Source: JBNAVY01 sp049700195 (GTDB lineage: Bacteria; Bacillota; Thermoanaerobacteria; Thermoanaerobacterales; Thermoanaerobacteraceae). Taken from it: DNA of 61,431 bases. The DNA lies in the NCBI GenBank assembly GCA_049700195.1, contig JBNAVY010000009.1, positions 1 to 61,431 of the forward strand, read 5' to 3'. The position numbers and the translations under genes were made by a program. Positions 1 through 8,504 of the stretch are shown here, in pieces (within the stretch, counting starts at the first letter, position 1; each line of letters begins with the position of its first letter). Under the pieces are notes generated by a model, which was not told the origin of the DNA, ran no database searches, and saw only the letters and a program-made list of their open reading frames with translations.

Positions 1-2
1 CT

Positions 3-2060
3 CCAGAAGAAAAAGTAACATATGCACAAGCTCTTGGTTTCATGCTCAATGCCCTTGGCTATAAGAACCTCTCATGGCCATATGGCGTTGTTGCTCATGC
101 ACAAAAACTCGGTCTGACAACGGGTATAAATCTTGGCTTCAATGATGTGATAAAACGTGGCGATCTTGCAATTGTAATGAACAGGGCTTTAGATTGTACT
201 GTTGTAAGTTATGATGCAAACGGGAACATTGTAGTAGATCCTAATACGGGATTGCCAAAAGGACAAACATTGTTGGCATCAGGTTTAACATATCTTGGAT
301 ATACCCAAACAACAGGTGTGGTTACAAATGTAACTGTAGCACAGGCTACAATTACGCCTACAACTGGAAATGCTGTGACTGTTAATGTTGGCTCTGTTGA
401 CTTTAAGTCATTGATAGGGCAAAATGTAACAGTCTATGTAAAGAATGGTACTGCACTTATAGCGGTTCCAACTGGTAATACAATAATCACAACAACACAA
501 ATTACTAATAGTACAGTAGCTGGAACAATATACTATGTTGCATCTGATAATACAACAAAAACAATACCTGTAGCAGACAATAATGTAGTGATATACAATG
601 GCCAAACTCTTACGACAAAGCTTTCTGATTCTACTACATTGGGAAATGTAAAAGGTTCATCAGCAACCTTAATTGACAATAACAATGATGGCAAGGTTGA
701 ATATATCATTGCAACTAAATATGCTGCTCCTGAAAAGATAAGATTTATTGATACAACAAATAAGATAATATATGCTAATGGCACATATAATTTAGGTGCA
801 GCAAATGTAACTTATACAATCACAAAGAATGGTAAGGCAGCTACTTTTGCTGATTTAGCAGTTGGAGATGTGATTCAAGTAGCAGCATCACTCGATGGAA
901 CAATCTATCAGATACTTGCATCAAGTAACACAGTGACAGGCAAAGTAGTAGAAGTAAAGCCGTTAAGCAAGACTATTAAATTAGACAATGGCGTAGAATA
1001 TGGATTTGCAACAGGGGCACAAGTATCTACCAGTTTCTTTACAGCGGGTAATACTTATACATTGTATCTTGACAGCAATGGTAAGATATATGATGCGAAA
1101 GTAGTTACAGCAACATATGCTGCTAATTATGCGTATGTATTAAAGAAAGGTGTTTCTGAAGATGCTTTTGGTAATAAAACATACAAATTCCAAATTGTCA
1201 AACCGGATGGAACAACAGCAGTGTATGATTTAGTAAATAATGTAACAGCATATAATGGAACTGTTCAGTCAGATGTATATAATGAGATTTACCTTAAGGT
1301 CAACGAACAAACTCCAATAACATATGATGTAAATGCAAATGGTCAGTTTACAAATGTATCGCCAGTAACACTTACTGTTACGGGTGCTGCTAGTGTAAAT
1401 CAGACTAGCAAAACATTAACAATTAGTGGTGTAACTTACTATGTAACAGACAGTACAGTAATTTATCAAGTATACAATGGTACAGTAAAACCGATTAAAT
1501 TTGCTGATATTGGTGCACCAACTTCTTCTGTTCAAGTTAAACTTTCTACAACAGGTTCATTCAACCAAGTACAATATCTGGAAGTTGATGATGCAATAGC
1601 TCCAATAACAACTGGAACAGTTGGTGTATACGAAGGATATGCATTAGTTGCTGGTGGATATAAACTTTATGTAAATGTGAATGGAACAGACACTGCTTAT
1701 ACTGTATTGACCACTACAAAACCTAACTTTACTTATGGTGACATTATAAGCTTTAGTGTAGATTCTCAAGGAAATGCATATAATGTAAGTACGGCTTCAA
1801 CAGTAAATGGTGAAGTATATGCAATTAGAAATACATTCATCAACATTGCCGGAACTGTAAAGCCATTAGATCCAGCAGTTAAAGTATTTAAGCTTGTGAA
1901 AGATACAAATGGTAATGTAACGGGTGTAACAACAGCAAGCTTTGGTGAAATAGTACCACAACAAAAAGATATAAATAATACTGTTGTTATAGATGGCTCA
2001 AATGTTAAGGCATATGTTGATGCGACAACTGGTAAGGTAACCATAATAGTTATTCAGTAA
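3..2060 (+). CDS. S-layer (SLH domain) protein, 5'-truncated by window edge
   Basis: The open frame runs into the left edge, so only the last 685 residues are visible. The first ~65 residues read as the end of an S-layer homology repeat (TYAQALGFMLNALGY, then a KRGDLAIVMNRAL helix), which in this family binds pyruvylated wall polysaccharide. The rest is a long Thr/Val/Asn/Ala-rich, Lys-poor, beta-strand-like region typical of the self-assembling part of surface-layer proteins. There is no membrane anchor or sortase motif, and the protein ends at a natural stop followed by two hairpins. The first in-frame ATG (42) lies inside the SLH repeat and is not the start; signal peptide and earlier SLH repeats should lie upstream. 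It could be another SLH exoprotein rather than the main S-layer subunit, as no catalytic domain is recognisable. Confidence 0.8.
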   Translation, partial: PEEKVTYAQALGFMLNALGYKNLSWPYGVVAHAQKLGLTTGINLGFNDVIKRGDLAIVMNRALDCTVVSYDANGNIVVDPNTGLPKGQTLLASGLTYLGYTQTTGVVTNVTVAQATITPTTGNAVTVNVGSVDFKSLIGQNVTVYVKNGTALIAVPTGNTIITTTQITNSTVAGTIYYVASDNTTKTIPVADNNVVIYNGQTLTTKLSDSTTLGNVKGSSATLIDNNNDGKVEYIIATKYAAPEKIRFIDTTNKIIYANGTYNLGAANVTYTITKNGKAATFADLAVGDVIQVAASLDGTIYQILASSNTVTGKVVEVKPLSKTIKLDNGVEYGFATGAQVSTSFFTAGNTYTLYLDSNGKIYDAKVVTATYAANYAYVLKKGVSEDAFGNKTYKFQIVKPDGTTAVYDLVNNVTAYNGTVQSDVYNEIYLKVNEQTPITYDVNANGQFTNVSPVTLTVTGAASVNQTSKTLTISGVTYYVTDSTVIYQVYNGTVKPIKFADIGAPTSSVQVKLSTTGSFNQVQYLEVDDAIAPITTGTVGVYEGYALVAGGYKLYVNVNGTDTAYTVLTTTKPNFTYGDIISFSVDSQGNAYNVSTASTVNGEVYAIRNTFINIAGTVKPLDPAVKVFKLVKDTNGNVTGVTTASFGEIVPQQKDINNTVVIDGSNVKAYVDATTGKVTIIVIQ

Positions 2061-2073
2061 TTTAAACCATAAT

Positions 2074-2106
2074 GAGTCCTCCTCCTTGGGGGACTCTTTT
2101 ATTTTC
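2074..2106 (+). terminator. Terminator of the S-layer gene
   Basis: A 9-bp stem (GAGTCCTCC pairing with GGGGGACTC, one G-U) with a 5-nt loop is followed by TTTTATTTT, 13 nt after the stop codon. It is a classic Rho-independent terminator. Confidence 0.85.
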
Positions 2107-2108
2107 CT

Positions 2109-2137
2109 AAAGCAGGCATTGCCTGTTTTATTTTTTT
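2109..2137 (+). terminator. Second, back-up terminator
   Basis: An 8-bp stem (AAGCAGGC / GCCTGTTT) with a 3-nt loop runs into TTTTATTTTTTT. The tandem arrangement with the preceding hairpin insulates the fructose operon from the strongly expressed S-layer gene. Confidence 0.7.
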
Positions 2138-2142
2138 GCCTA

Positions 2143-2171
2143 TTGACAAATCAAAAATGATAATATATAAT
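2143..2171 (+). promoter_or_regulatory. Consensus sigma-A promoter of the fructose operon
   Basis: A perfect TTGACA (2143-2148), a 17-nt spacer and a perfect TATAAT (2166-2171) lie 55 nt before the regulator gene. A-rich repeats TCAAAA at 2151 and 2171 and GCAAAA at 2181 are spaced 20 and 10 nt apart, which puts them on one face of the helix. They are candidate operator half-sites for the DeoR-type repressor, since direct TCAAAA-like repeats are common for that family. Confidence 0.85.
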
Positions 2172-2225
2172 CAAAATTAAGCAAAATCAATCATATATGA
2201 ACGGGTCAATATTGAGTGGATGTGA

Positions 2226-3056
2226 ATGAATATGAGTATATCAGATAAAATGTTTGGTGAAGAAAGGCGTCTTAAAATTGCAAAGATTATAAGTAAGGAT
2301 AAAAGTATAAGTGTTGCGGAGCTAAGTGAAATCTTTAATGTTTCTGAATCTACAATACGAAGGGATTTGCATGTGCTGGAGGAAAAGGGTTTCATACAAA
2401 GGACTCACGGTGGTGCGATATTGAATACTGGCACGCATTATGAGCCTGCATTTTTTGAAAAAGAAGATGTAGAACTTGTGGCAAAAAGGAAAATAGGTAA
2501 AATTGCTGCTTCAATTATAGAAGAAGGAGATTCTATAATTTTAGATGCCGGTACGACTACTCTTGAGATTGCGAGAAATATAAAGAATATGAAACTTACT
2601 GTTGTTACTAATTCACCTTTTATTGCTATAGAACTTTCAAAACACGAGGATATTGAGCTTATTATGACAGGAGGCATACAGAGGTGGAGGACAAAGGCTT
2701 TAGTTGGCCCTATTGCAGAGATGGTTATAAGGCAGTTTAAAGTGGATAAAGCTTTTATAGGCACAAATGCTATATCTTTTGAGGATGGGTTTATGACTCC
2801 AAACTTAATCGAAGCAAATACTAAAAAAGCCATGTGTGATGCGGCAAGTCAAGTTTATATAGTAGCAGATCACACTAAATTTGGGGAAAAATCTTTTGTT
2901 AAATTTGCAGAGATAAAAGATATAACGGCAATAATAACAGATGAAGAGGTTGATTATGAGATAGTGAAAAAATTTGAACAAGCAAATATAGATATAGTAA
3001 GTTTTGGAAAGGATGAAAACAATGATAACAACGGTAACGGCGAATCCAGCGATTGA
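2226..3056 (+). CDS. fruR: DeoR-family transcriptional repressor of the fructose operon
   Basis: A 276-residue DeoR/GlpR protein. An N-terminal winged helix-turn-helix occupies about residues 10-65 (SVAELSEIFNVSESTIRRDL, then EKGFIQRTHGGA). The sugar-phosphate-sensing DeoR C-terminal domain follows, with the family motifs DAGTTT and FIGTNA and the late VADHTKFG. Members usually sense a phosphorylated intermediate of the pathway they control; here fructose 1-phosphate is the likely inducer because fruK and PTS genes follow. ATG at 2226 or 2232 may be the start; the upstream ribosome site is weak (GTGGATGTGA). Its 3' end overlaps fruK by 35 bases, indicating translational coupling. Transcription is from the consensus promoter at 2143 and is probably autoregulated. 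Confidence 0.88.
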   Translation: MNMSISDKMFGEERRLKIAKIISKDKSISVAELSEIFNVSESTIRRDLHVLEEKGFIQRTHGGAILNTGTHYEPAFFEKEDVELVAKRKIGKIAASIIEEGDSIILDAGTTTLEIARNIKNMKLTVVTNSPFIAIELSKHEDIELIMTGGIQRWRTKALVGPIAEMVIRQFKVDKAFIGTNAISFEDGFMTPNLIEANTKKAMCDAASQVYIVADHTKFGEKSFVKFAEIKDITAIITDEEVDYEIVKKFEQANIDIVSFGKDENNDNNGNGESSD

Positions 3057-3954
3057 CAGGACAATAATTGTCGAGGATTTGAAACCTGGTAATGTAAACA
3101 GGGTAATTAGATCAAGAGTAGATGCTGGGGGAAAAGGTATAAATGTAGCCAAAAACCTTAAAAATTTTGGAGACGATGTTATTGCACTTGGCTTTATAGG
3201 ACCAAATGCTAAATATATAATAGATTGCTTAAAAGATGAAGGCATAAAAACTGATTTTGTGAAAATAAAAAATGAAACGAGGACAAATATAAAGATTTCT
3301 GATATTACAAGAATGGAAGTTACTGATTTGAATGAATATGGCCCACATGTAAGCGAAGAAGAAATAGAGCTGCTTAAAAAAAGTATATTTAAATATGCTA
3401 AAGAGTCAAAAGTGCTTGTGCTTTCAGGAAGTTTACCACAAGGAGTTCCACAACCTTTTTATAAAGAAATAATTAGAGAATTGAAAAATGGTGATTTAAA
3501 AATAATTCTTGATGCTGACAAACAAGCGCTTTTATACGGCATAGAAGAAAAACCTTACATGATAAAACCTAATGTTAAGGAGTTAGAAGATCTAGCAGGT
3601 GAAAAGCTTGAGAGTTTAAAAGAAATTATTGAAGAAGGAAAAAAGTTAAATGATTCAGGCATAGAAATAGTTGCGATTTCTATGGGAGGTCGCGGCAGTG
3701 TTGTGATAACAAAAGAATTAATATACAGGGTAATGCCTGTAAAAGTTGAAGTAAAAGGGACAGTTGGGGCAGGAGATGCGTTTGTTGCAGGCTTTGCCCA
3801 TGGAATATACAAAGGACTTCCGATTGAGGAGACAATAAAAATAGCAGCAGCTTTATCTACCTCCGTTGTCATGAAAGAAGGCACAAGAGCAGGTACCCTT
3901 GATGAGGTAAATATATTAAAGGATAAGATTGAAATAGAAAGGATAGAAAGGTGA
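3022..3954 (+). CDS. fruK: 1-phosphofructokinase
   Basis: A PfkB/ribokinase-fold kinase (310 residues) that turns fructose 1-phosphate plus ATP into fructose 1,6-bisphosphate in the cytosol. Visible motifs are TANPAIDRTI at the N-terminus, GGKGINVAKNL (substrate binding), LSGSLPQGVP, KPNVKELE and the C-terminal GTVGAGDAFVAGF, whose Asp252 is the catalytic base. ATG 3022 is chosen because GGAAAGG (3006-3012) sits 9 nt before it; an upstream TTG (3004) and ATG (3013) overlap or abut that ribosome site. It lies inside the end of the regulator gene and overlaps the PTS IIA region, so the operon is tightly packed. Tagatose-6-phosphate kinase is a related activity, but the fructose PTS context favours FruK. 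Confidence 0.93.
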   Translation: MITTVTANPAIDRTIIVEDLKPGNVNRVIRSRVDAGGKGINVAKNLKNFGDDVIALGFIGPNAKYIIDCLKDEGIKTDFVKIKNETRTNIKISDITRMEVTDLNEYGPHVSEEEIELLKKSIFKYAKESKVLVLSGSLPQGVPQPFYKEIIRELKNGDLKIILDADKQALLYGIEEKPYMIKPNVKELEDLAGEKLESLKEIIEEGKKLNDSGIEIVAISMGGRGSVVITKELIYRVMPVKVEVKGTVGAGDAFVAGFAHGIYKGLPIEETIKIAAALSTSVVMKEGTRAGTLDEVNILKDKIEIERIER

Positions 3955-3959
3955 GGGAA

Positions 3960-4406
3960 ATGGAGATAAAAGATGTGTTGAATGAAAAAATGATGGTTTT
4001 TGACCTAAAGGCAAAGGACAAAGATGGAGTATTGGAAGAGTTAGTAAGTGTTTTAAAAGAAAATGGAGTTGTAGATGATGAAGAAGGCTTTTTAGAAGTA
4101 GTGAAAAAAAGAGAAGAAGAGTTTTCTACAGGTATAGGCTATGGGGTTGCAATACCTCACGGGAAAAGCAGTCTTGTGAAAAAACCAGCAATAGTATTTG
4201 GAAAGTCTCACCAGGAAATAGAATATAACTCAATGGATGGCAAACCTGCCCATTTATTTTTCTTAATTGCTGTGCCAGACAACTCTGATGAGCTGCATCT
4301 TAAAGTTTTGGCTGAACTTTCAAGGTCTTTAATGCATAAGGAGGTGAGGGAGGAGTTAGAAAAAGCGTCGACACCTGAGGAAGTCATAAAGGCTTTTAAT
4401 AAGTAA
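3960..4406 (+). CDS. PTS fructose transporter subunit IIA
   Basis: A 148-residue PTS IIA domain of the fructose/mannitol type (PTS_EIIA_2). It takes phosphate from HPr onto a histidine and passes it to the IIB domain. The active-site motif GVAIPHGKS is present with His67 as the phosphoacceptor. Later helices (NSDELHLKVLAELSRSL) match the family. ATG 3960 is preferred over GTG 3951 because AGGTGAGGG lies just before it. In many bacteria IIA is fused to IIBC or to an HPr-like domain; here it is a stand-alone protein between fruK and the IIBC gene. Confidence 0.92.
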   Translation: MEIKDVLNEKMMVFDLKAKDKDGVLEELVSVLKENGVVDDEEGFLEVVKKREEEFSTGIGYGVAIPHGKSSLVKKPAIVFGKSHQEIEYNSMDGKPAHLFFLIAVPDNSDELHLKVLAELSRSLMHKEVREELEKASTPEEVIKAFNK

Positions 4407-4429
4407 ATTTTTAAGAGAGGGGATTAATT

Positions 4430-5788
4430 ATGAAAAAGATAGTTGCTGTTACAGCCTGCCCTACAGGTATTGCTCATACCTATATGGCGGCGGAAAATCT
4501 TCAGATGGCAGCCAAAGAAATGGAAGTAGACATAAAGGTAGAGACTCAAGGGTCAATAGGTGCAGAAAACCAGCTTACTGAAGAAGATATAAAAGCTGCT
4601 GATGCTGTCATAATAGCAGCTGCAACTTCAGTTGATAAATCAAGATTTGCTGGTAAACCAATATTAGAAGTTCCTGTAGAAGATGCTATAAAGGATGCAA
4701 AAGGCCTAATTGATAAGGCTCTTAAGATGGAAAAGCCAAAAGATTATGTAGAAAAAGTAGAGGAGATTCATAAAGAAAGGTCAGCACAAAGGACAGGTGC
4801 CTACAAACACCTTATGACAGGTGTTTCGTACATGATACCTTTTGTAGTTGCAGGCGGTATTTTAATTGCACTTTCATTTTTATGGGGTTATAAAGCTTTT
4901 GAAGTTCAGGGTACATTGCCTGCTGCCCTTATGAAAATAGGCGGAGGTACTGCCTTTGCTCTGATGGTTCCAATTCTTTCTGGATATATAGCTTTTTCAA
5001 TTGCAGATAGGCCTGGTCTTGTCCCGGGTATGGTAGGAGGTATGCTTGCAGTATCAACAGGTGCAGGATTTTTAGGAGGTATCATTTCAGGTTTCTTAGC
5101 TGGTTATACAATAGTTTTATTGAAAAATCTTATAAAACTTCCTAAAACTTTAGAAGGTCTAATGCCAATACTTATATTACCGGTATTATCAGTTTTGATT
5201 GTTGGACTTTTAATGATATATGTCATAGGGACACCTATGGAAATAATAATGACATCTTTGACCAAATGGCTTACAGGGATGAGTTCAACAAATGCAGTTA
5301 TTTTTGGGGCAATATTAGGACTTATGATGGCTTTTGATATGGGTGGTCCTGTAAACAAGACAGCTTATACTTTTGCCACAGGTCTTTTAGCATCAAATGT
5401 TTTTGCTCCAATGGCAGCGGTCATGGCAGCTGGTATGACGCCTCCCCTTGGACTTGCACTTGCAACAGTTCTTTTTAAAAATAGATTTACAAAGGAAGAA
5501 ATTGAGGCAGGTAAGGCAGCATGGGTTTTAGGCGCATCTTTTATAACAGAAGGTGCTATACCATTTGCCGCTGCAGACCCCTTCAGAGTAATACCCTCTA
5601 TAATGGTTGGTTCTGCAGTAACGGGAGCACTTTCAATGTTTTTCCATATACAGTTAAGGGCTCCTCATGGAGGAATATTTGTGATACCGATAGCAGTTTC
5701 AAATCCACTGTTATATATAGGAGTTATAGCAGTAGGAACAGTTGTGACAGCTTTTGTAGTTGCGGCAGTAAAGAAAAAAGTTGCATAG
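4430..5788 (+). CDS. fruA: PTS fructose transporter subunit IIBC
   Basis: A 452-residue fused fructose permease. Residues 1-100 form the IIB domain with the phosphoacceptor Cys10 in the motif VTACPTGIAHT. A linker (about 101-120) leads to the IIC membrane domain with roughly 8-10 hydrophobic segments, including AFDMGGPVNKTAYTF and ITEGAIPFAAADP, both hallmarks of the family. It imports fructose and releases fructose 1-phosphate, the substrate of the upstream fruK. AGAGAGGGGATT gives a strong ribosome site. The gene ends at the arm of a long palindromic terminator shared with the convergent hsp20. Confidence 0.93.
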   Translation: MKKIVAVTACPTGIAHTYMAAENLQMAAKEMEVDIKVETQGSIGAENQLTEEDIKAADAVIIAAATSVDKSRFAGKPILEVPVEDAIKDAKGLIDKALKMEKPKDYVEKVEEIHKERSAQRTGAYKHLMTGVSYMIPFVVAGGILIALSFLWGYKAFEVQGTLPAALMKIGGGTAFALMVPILSGYIAFSIADRPGLVPGMVGGMLAVSTGAGFLGGIISGFLAGYTIVLLKNLIKLPKTLEGLMPILILPVLSVLIVGLLMIYVIGTPMEIIMTSLTKWLTGMSSTNAVIFGAILGLMMAFDMGGPVNKTAYTFATGLLASNVFAPMAAVMAAGMTPPLGLALATVLFKNRFTKEEIEAGKAAWVLGASFITEGAIPFAAADPFRVIPSIMVGSAVTGALSMFFHIQLRAPHGGIFVIPIAVSNPLLYIGVIAVGTVVTAFVVAAVKKKVA

Positions 5789-5823
5789 AATAAAAGCAAG
5801 GTAATTACCTTGCTTTTATTCTA
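5786..5823. terminator. Bidirectional terminator between fruA and hsp20
   Basis: A perfect palindrome with 19-bp arms (5786-5804 and 5805-5823) whose ends are A/T-rich, giving U-runs on both strands. It includes the fruA stop codon and overlaps the last codons of the convergent heat-shock gene, so it should end transcripts from both sides. Confidence 0.85.
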
Positions 5824-6250
5824 TGTCTATTTTTTTGCCTTTTGGTTTAGTCGGATGAAGTTTTGGCATTGTTATTTTCAATAATCCATTTTCAAATTTT
5901 GCTGTAGTCTTATCAGGATCAATTTCTGCCGGGAGAGAAATTTTTCTGTCAAAGCTACCATAGTATCTTTCTTTGATATAGTAGTTTTTATTGTCTTTTT
6001 CTTCTTCTACAGCAGTTTGTCCTTTAATTTCAAGTAAATTTTCATGTAAGTTTATTTCAATATCTTTTTTGTCTACACCTGGAAGCTCTGCTGTTGCAAT
6101 TATTTCCGTTTCTGATTCTGTAATATCAATTCTGGGTTTTGATAAAAAACCTGCAAAAGATGGAAGGCTGATATCAAATATATTTGGGAAATTTTTAAAA
6201 TTTACGTCGAAAGGCCAGTTGTCATTATCATTTCTTTTGATTAAACTCAT
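5816..6250 (-). CDS. Small heat-shock protein (Hsp20/alpha-crystallin family)
   Basis: A 144-residue ATP-independent holdase chaperone. The central alpha-crystallin domain spans about residues 40-135, with the typical pattern ETEIIATAELPGVDKKDIEI, LLEIKG, YYGSFDRKISLP and a terminal ENGLLKITMPK. A short N-terminal arm contains FDVNFKNFPNIFD, and a C-terminal tail carries no clear IXI motif. ATG 6250 is chosen because GGAGGTGAT ends 5 nt before it; the upstream in-frame ATG (6265) is the start of that ribosome site. Genes of this type are often CIRCE- or sigma-regulated, but no CIRCE repeat is visible upstream. Confidence 0.92.
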   Translation of the reverse strand: MSLIKRNDNDNWPFDVNFKNFPNIFDISLPSFAGFLSKPRIDITESETEIIATAELPGVDKKDIEINLHENLLEIKGQTAVEEEKDNKNYYIKERYYGSFDRKISLPAEIDPDKTTAKFENGLLKITMPKLHPTKPKGKKIDIE

Positions 6251-6405
6251 TTGTATCACCTCCATAATTTTCTACATATATTATAACAAGTTATCAAAAG
6301 ATTTTCAATATTATGTTTTACAAAAAACTATTATATGATTCTTACTTTTTTGTGCTATCTATGTTAAAATTTATATATAATATTATTCAGGAGGAAGTGC
6401 ATTTA

Positions 6406-7314
6406 ATGAGACCAGATGTTAAAGATGTCAGCAAAATATATTTATTTATTATGATTCTTTTTATAACAGCAGGATATTTTCTGCAGAAGTCAAATTTATA
6501 TTTTGGAATAATATTTACAGAGGTTTTTTTTGTTTTAATGCCAGTTTTTATATATCTTTTAATAAATAGGTTTGACTTGGTTTATGTTTTGAGGTTAAAT
6601 AAATTGGAAATAAATCAGAGTATTGTTATTTTAGGTATTGCTGTTTTTGGATGGGTTGTTGCCGGATTTTTTATGCTTTTAATGAATTACTTTTTATATA
6701 AATTAGGTCATATTCCTGTACAGCAGTTACCGCCTCCGTATAATTTTACTGATATGATTTTACAGGTTTTGATATTTGGCGCAGTTGCGGCATTTTGTGA
6801 AGAACTGCTCATGAGAGGATTGATTATGAGAAGCTTTGAGCTTATTGGTTCAATCAGGTCTATATTTATAACTGCATTACTTTTTGCTATGCTCCATTTA
6901 AATATACAGAACTTTTTTAGCATATTTTTTTTGGGAATTCTTTTAGGTTATGTTGTATATAGAACAGATTCTATATTTGGAGGAATACTTTTGCATTTTA
7001 CAAATAATACAATATCTATAATAATATCTTATATATTTCTTAGCAGGGATTCGGGGAATATGGATTTTTTGCAAAAAACAAATATACCTTTTTCAGCAAT
7101 AATTATTTACGGTATATTTGCCTTAGTTTCAGCAATTATATTATATTTACTTTTAAAAATCCTTGAAAAACTTACAGATCCTTATGTAATAAAGATGACA
7201 GGAAATTTGAAATATAATTTTAATATTTTAAATTATTGGCCATTATTTTTGTCATTTTTAATTTTTATGTATAGGATTACTAATCAAATATTAAAAATTG
7301 CAGGTGTTATATAA
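6406..7314 (+). CDS. CPBP-family intramembrane metalloprotease (CAAX-like)
   Basis: A 302-residue polytopic membrane protein with about eight hydrophobic segments. The ABI/CPBP domain motifs are present: EELLMRG (the EExxxR motif, glutamate pair plus arginine), FAMLHLN (first histidine) and LLHFTNNT (second histidine). In eukaryotes such proteins cleave prenylated CAAX proteins; bacterial members act in bacteriocin immunity, protein secretion or unknown processing, and no substrate can be inferred here. ATG 6406 is favoured because AGGAGG lies at 6389-6394, 11 nt upstream; the earlier in-frame codons at 6313-6360 have no ribosome site. It is a single gene between hsp20 (reverse) and a LacI regulator. 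Confidence 0.85.
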   Translation: MRPDVKDVSKIYLFIMILFITAGYFLQKSNLYFGIIFTEVFFVLMPVFIYLLINRFDLVYVLRLNKLEINQSIVILGIAVFGWVVAGFFMLLMNYFLYKLGHIPVQQLPPPYNFTDMILQVLIFGAVAAFCEELLMRGLIMRSFELIGSIRSIFITALLFAMLHLNIQNFFSIFFLGILLGYVVYRTDSIFGGILLHFTNNTISIIISYIFLSRDSGNMDFLQKTNIPFSAIIIYGIFALVSAIILYLLLKILEKLTDPYVIKMTGNLKYNFNILNYWPLFLSFLIFMYRITNQILKIAGVI

Positions 7315-7380
7315 AAAGCATTTTATAAATTATTAAAGGGTTTTATGTGATTTTATGGGTTGACTGAATAATAAAAACTG

Positions 7381-7409
7381 TTGACGGTTATTAAATAATA
7401 GTATAGAAT
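7381..7409 (+). promoter_or_regulatory. Promoter of the LacI-type regulator
   Basis: TTGACG (7381-7386), a 17-nt spacer and TAGAAT (7404-7409) form a near-consensus sigma-A promoter, predicting a start near 7416. Confidence 0.75.
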
Positions 7410-7419
7410 ATATATAAGA

Positions 7420-7433
7420 TGCAATCGGTTTCA
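7420..7433 (+). promoter_or_regulatory. cre-like LacI-family operator
   Basis: TGCAATCGGTTTCA has the pattern TGnAAnCGnTnTCA with the central CG that LacI/CcpA proteins intercalate. It lies just downstream of the predicted transcription start and before the ribosome site of a LacI-family gene, so it is well placed for autorepression or for CcpA control. Confidence 0.6.
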
Positions 7434-7450
7434 TTAAGGCGGTGAATTTG

Positions 7451-8464
7451 GTGAATGTAACTATAAAAGATGTCGCAAAAAGGGCAAATGTTGCTCCTTC
7501 TACTGTATCAAGGGTTATTGCAGATAATCCAAGGATAAGCAGAGAAACAAAAGAAAGAGTTTGGGAAGCAATGAAAGAGCTTGGATATTATCCAAACGCA
7601 ATTGCAAGGAGTTTAGCAAGTAAGGTTACTAACACTATTGGGCTTATAATGCCTCGCTCTACAGAAGAGGCTTTTTCAAATCCTTTTTTCCCGGAAGTTA
7701 TGAGAGGAATAAGTGTTGTTGCACATAAGGAAAATTATGATCTTCTTATTTCAACATCAGGAAACAAAGAAGAGGAGAAGCAGTCTGTGTTAAATATGGT
7801 TAAAGGAAGAAGGGTTGATGGTATTATACTTTTGTCTTCCAGAACTACTGATGAGCTTATTCCATGGCTTAGGAAAGATGGCTTTCCTTTTACAGTTATA
7901 GGCAAACCCCTTGATGCAAAAGGTGTTTTATGGGTTGACAATGATAATATAGGGGCTTCAAGACTTGCTACAAAATATCTTATTAAACATGGCCATAAGA
8001 AAATTGCTTTTATAAGTGGTTCTTTAGAATATGTTGTAAGTCTTGACAGACTTGATGGATATAGACTTGCCCTTGAGGAAAGTAATATTAATTTTGTCAG
8101 GGAGCTTGTTCAACAGGATGAGTTTTCAGAAGACGGCGGATATATGGCTATGAAAAGGATATTGGAAATTGATGTGCCAACAGCAGTAGTTGTTACAGAT
8201 GATATTATGGCATTTGGAGTTATAAGGGCAGCAATTGACAAGGGTTATAAGGTACCAAAAGATATTTCTATTATAGGGTTTAACAATATTCCCTTATCGG
8301 CTTTTGCCAATCCTCCACTTACGACAATTGATATTTCAACTTTTGATTTAGGAGTTAAGTCTGCAGAGCTTTTGATTTATAAACTTAAAAAAATAGAAAA
8401 GCAGGTGGATCATGTTATTGTACCTGTTAAACTAGTAGAAAGAAAATCCTGTATTCAAATATAA
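7451..8464 (+). CDS. LacI/GalR-family transcriptional regulator
   Basis: A 337-residue sugar-responsive repressor. The N-terminal helix-turn-helix (TIKDVAKRANVAPSTVSRVI, then the hinge helix NAIARSLASK) occupies residues 1-60, and a periplasmic-binding-protein-like sensor domain follows (GLIMPRS, FFPEVMRGI, VDGIILLSS, VDNDNIGASRLATKYL, TAVVVTDDIMAFG, PPLTTIDIS). GTG 7451 is chosen: AAGGCGGTGA (7436-7445) is the ribosome site, and the GTG at 7442 lies inside it. No sugar transport or catabolic gene adjoins it, so the effector cannot be read from context. The sequence has the general look of a maltose-regulator (MalR) type, but this is only an impression. Confidence 0.88.
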   Translation: MNVTIKDVAKRANVAPSTVSRVIADNPRISRETKERVWEAMKELGYYPNAIARSLASKVTNTIGLIMPRSTEEAFSNPFFPEVMRGISVVAHKENYDLLISTSGNKEEEKQSVLNMVKGRRVDGIILLSSRTTDELIPWLRKDGFPFTVIGKPLDAKGVLWVDNDNIGASRLATKYLIKHGHKKIAFISGSLEYVVSLDRLDGYRLALEESNINFVRELVQQDEFSEDGGYMAMKRILEIDVPTAVVVTDDIMAFGVIRAAIDKGYKVPKDISIIGFNNIPLSAFANPPLTTIDISTFDLGVKSAELLIYKLKKIEKQVDHVIVPVKLVERKSCIQI

Positions 8465-8502
8465 AATACTGTAAGAAGTTTTAAAACTTCTTACAGTATT
8501 TT
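8463..8502. terminator. Bidirectional terminator between the LacI gene and murC
   Basis: A perfect palindrome with 20-bp arms (8463-8482 / 8483-8502) and A/T-rich ends lies between two convergent stop codons (8462-8464 and 8505-8507). Confidence 0.85.
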
Positions 8503-8504
8503 AT

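Noticed and set aside
2438..2833. Long reverse-strand open frame inside the DeoR regulator gene
   Set aside because: It is a shadow of the real gene: no ribosome site, no family features, and the forward frame has full DeoR motifs. Many similar antisense frames (for example in fruA, mfd, gerKC and the P-type ATPases) were left out for the same reason.
5521..5793. Second forward frame overlapping the end of fruA
   Set aside because: Its product is Arg/Ser/Cys-rich nonsense, while the main frame continues the IIC domain to the terminator.
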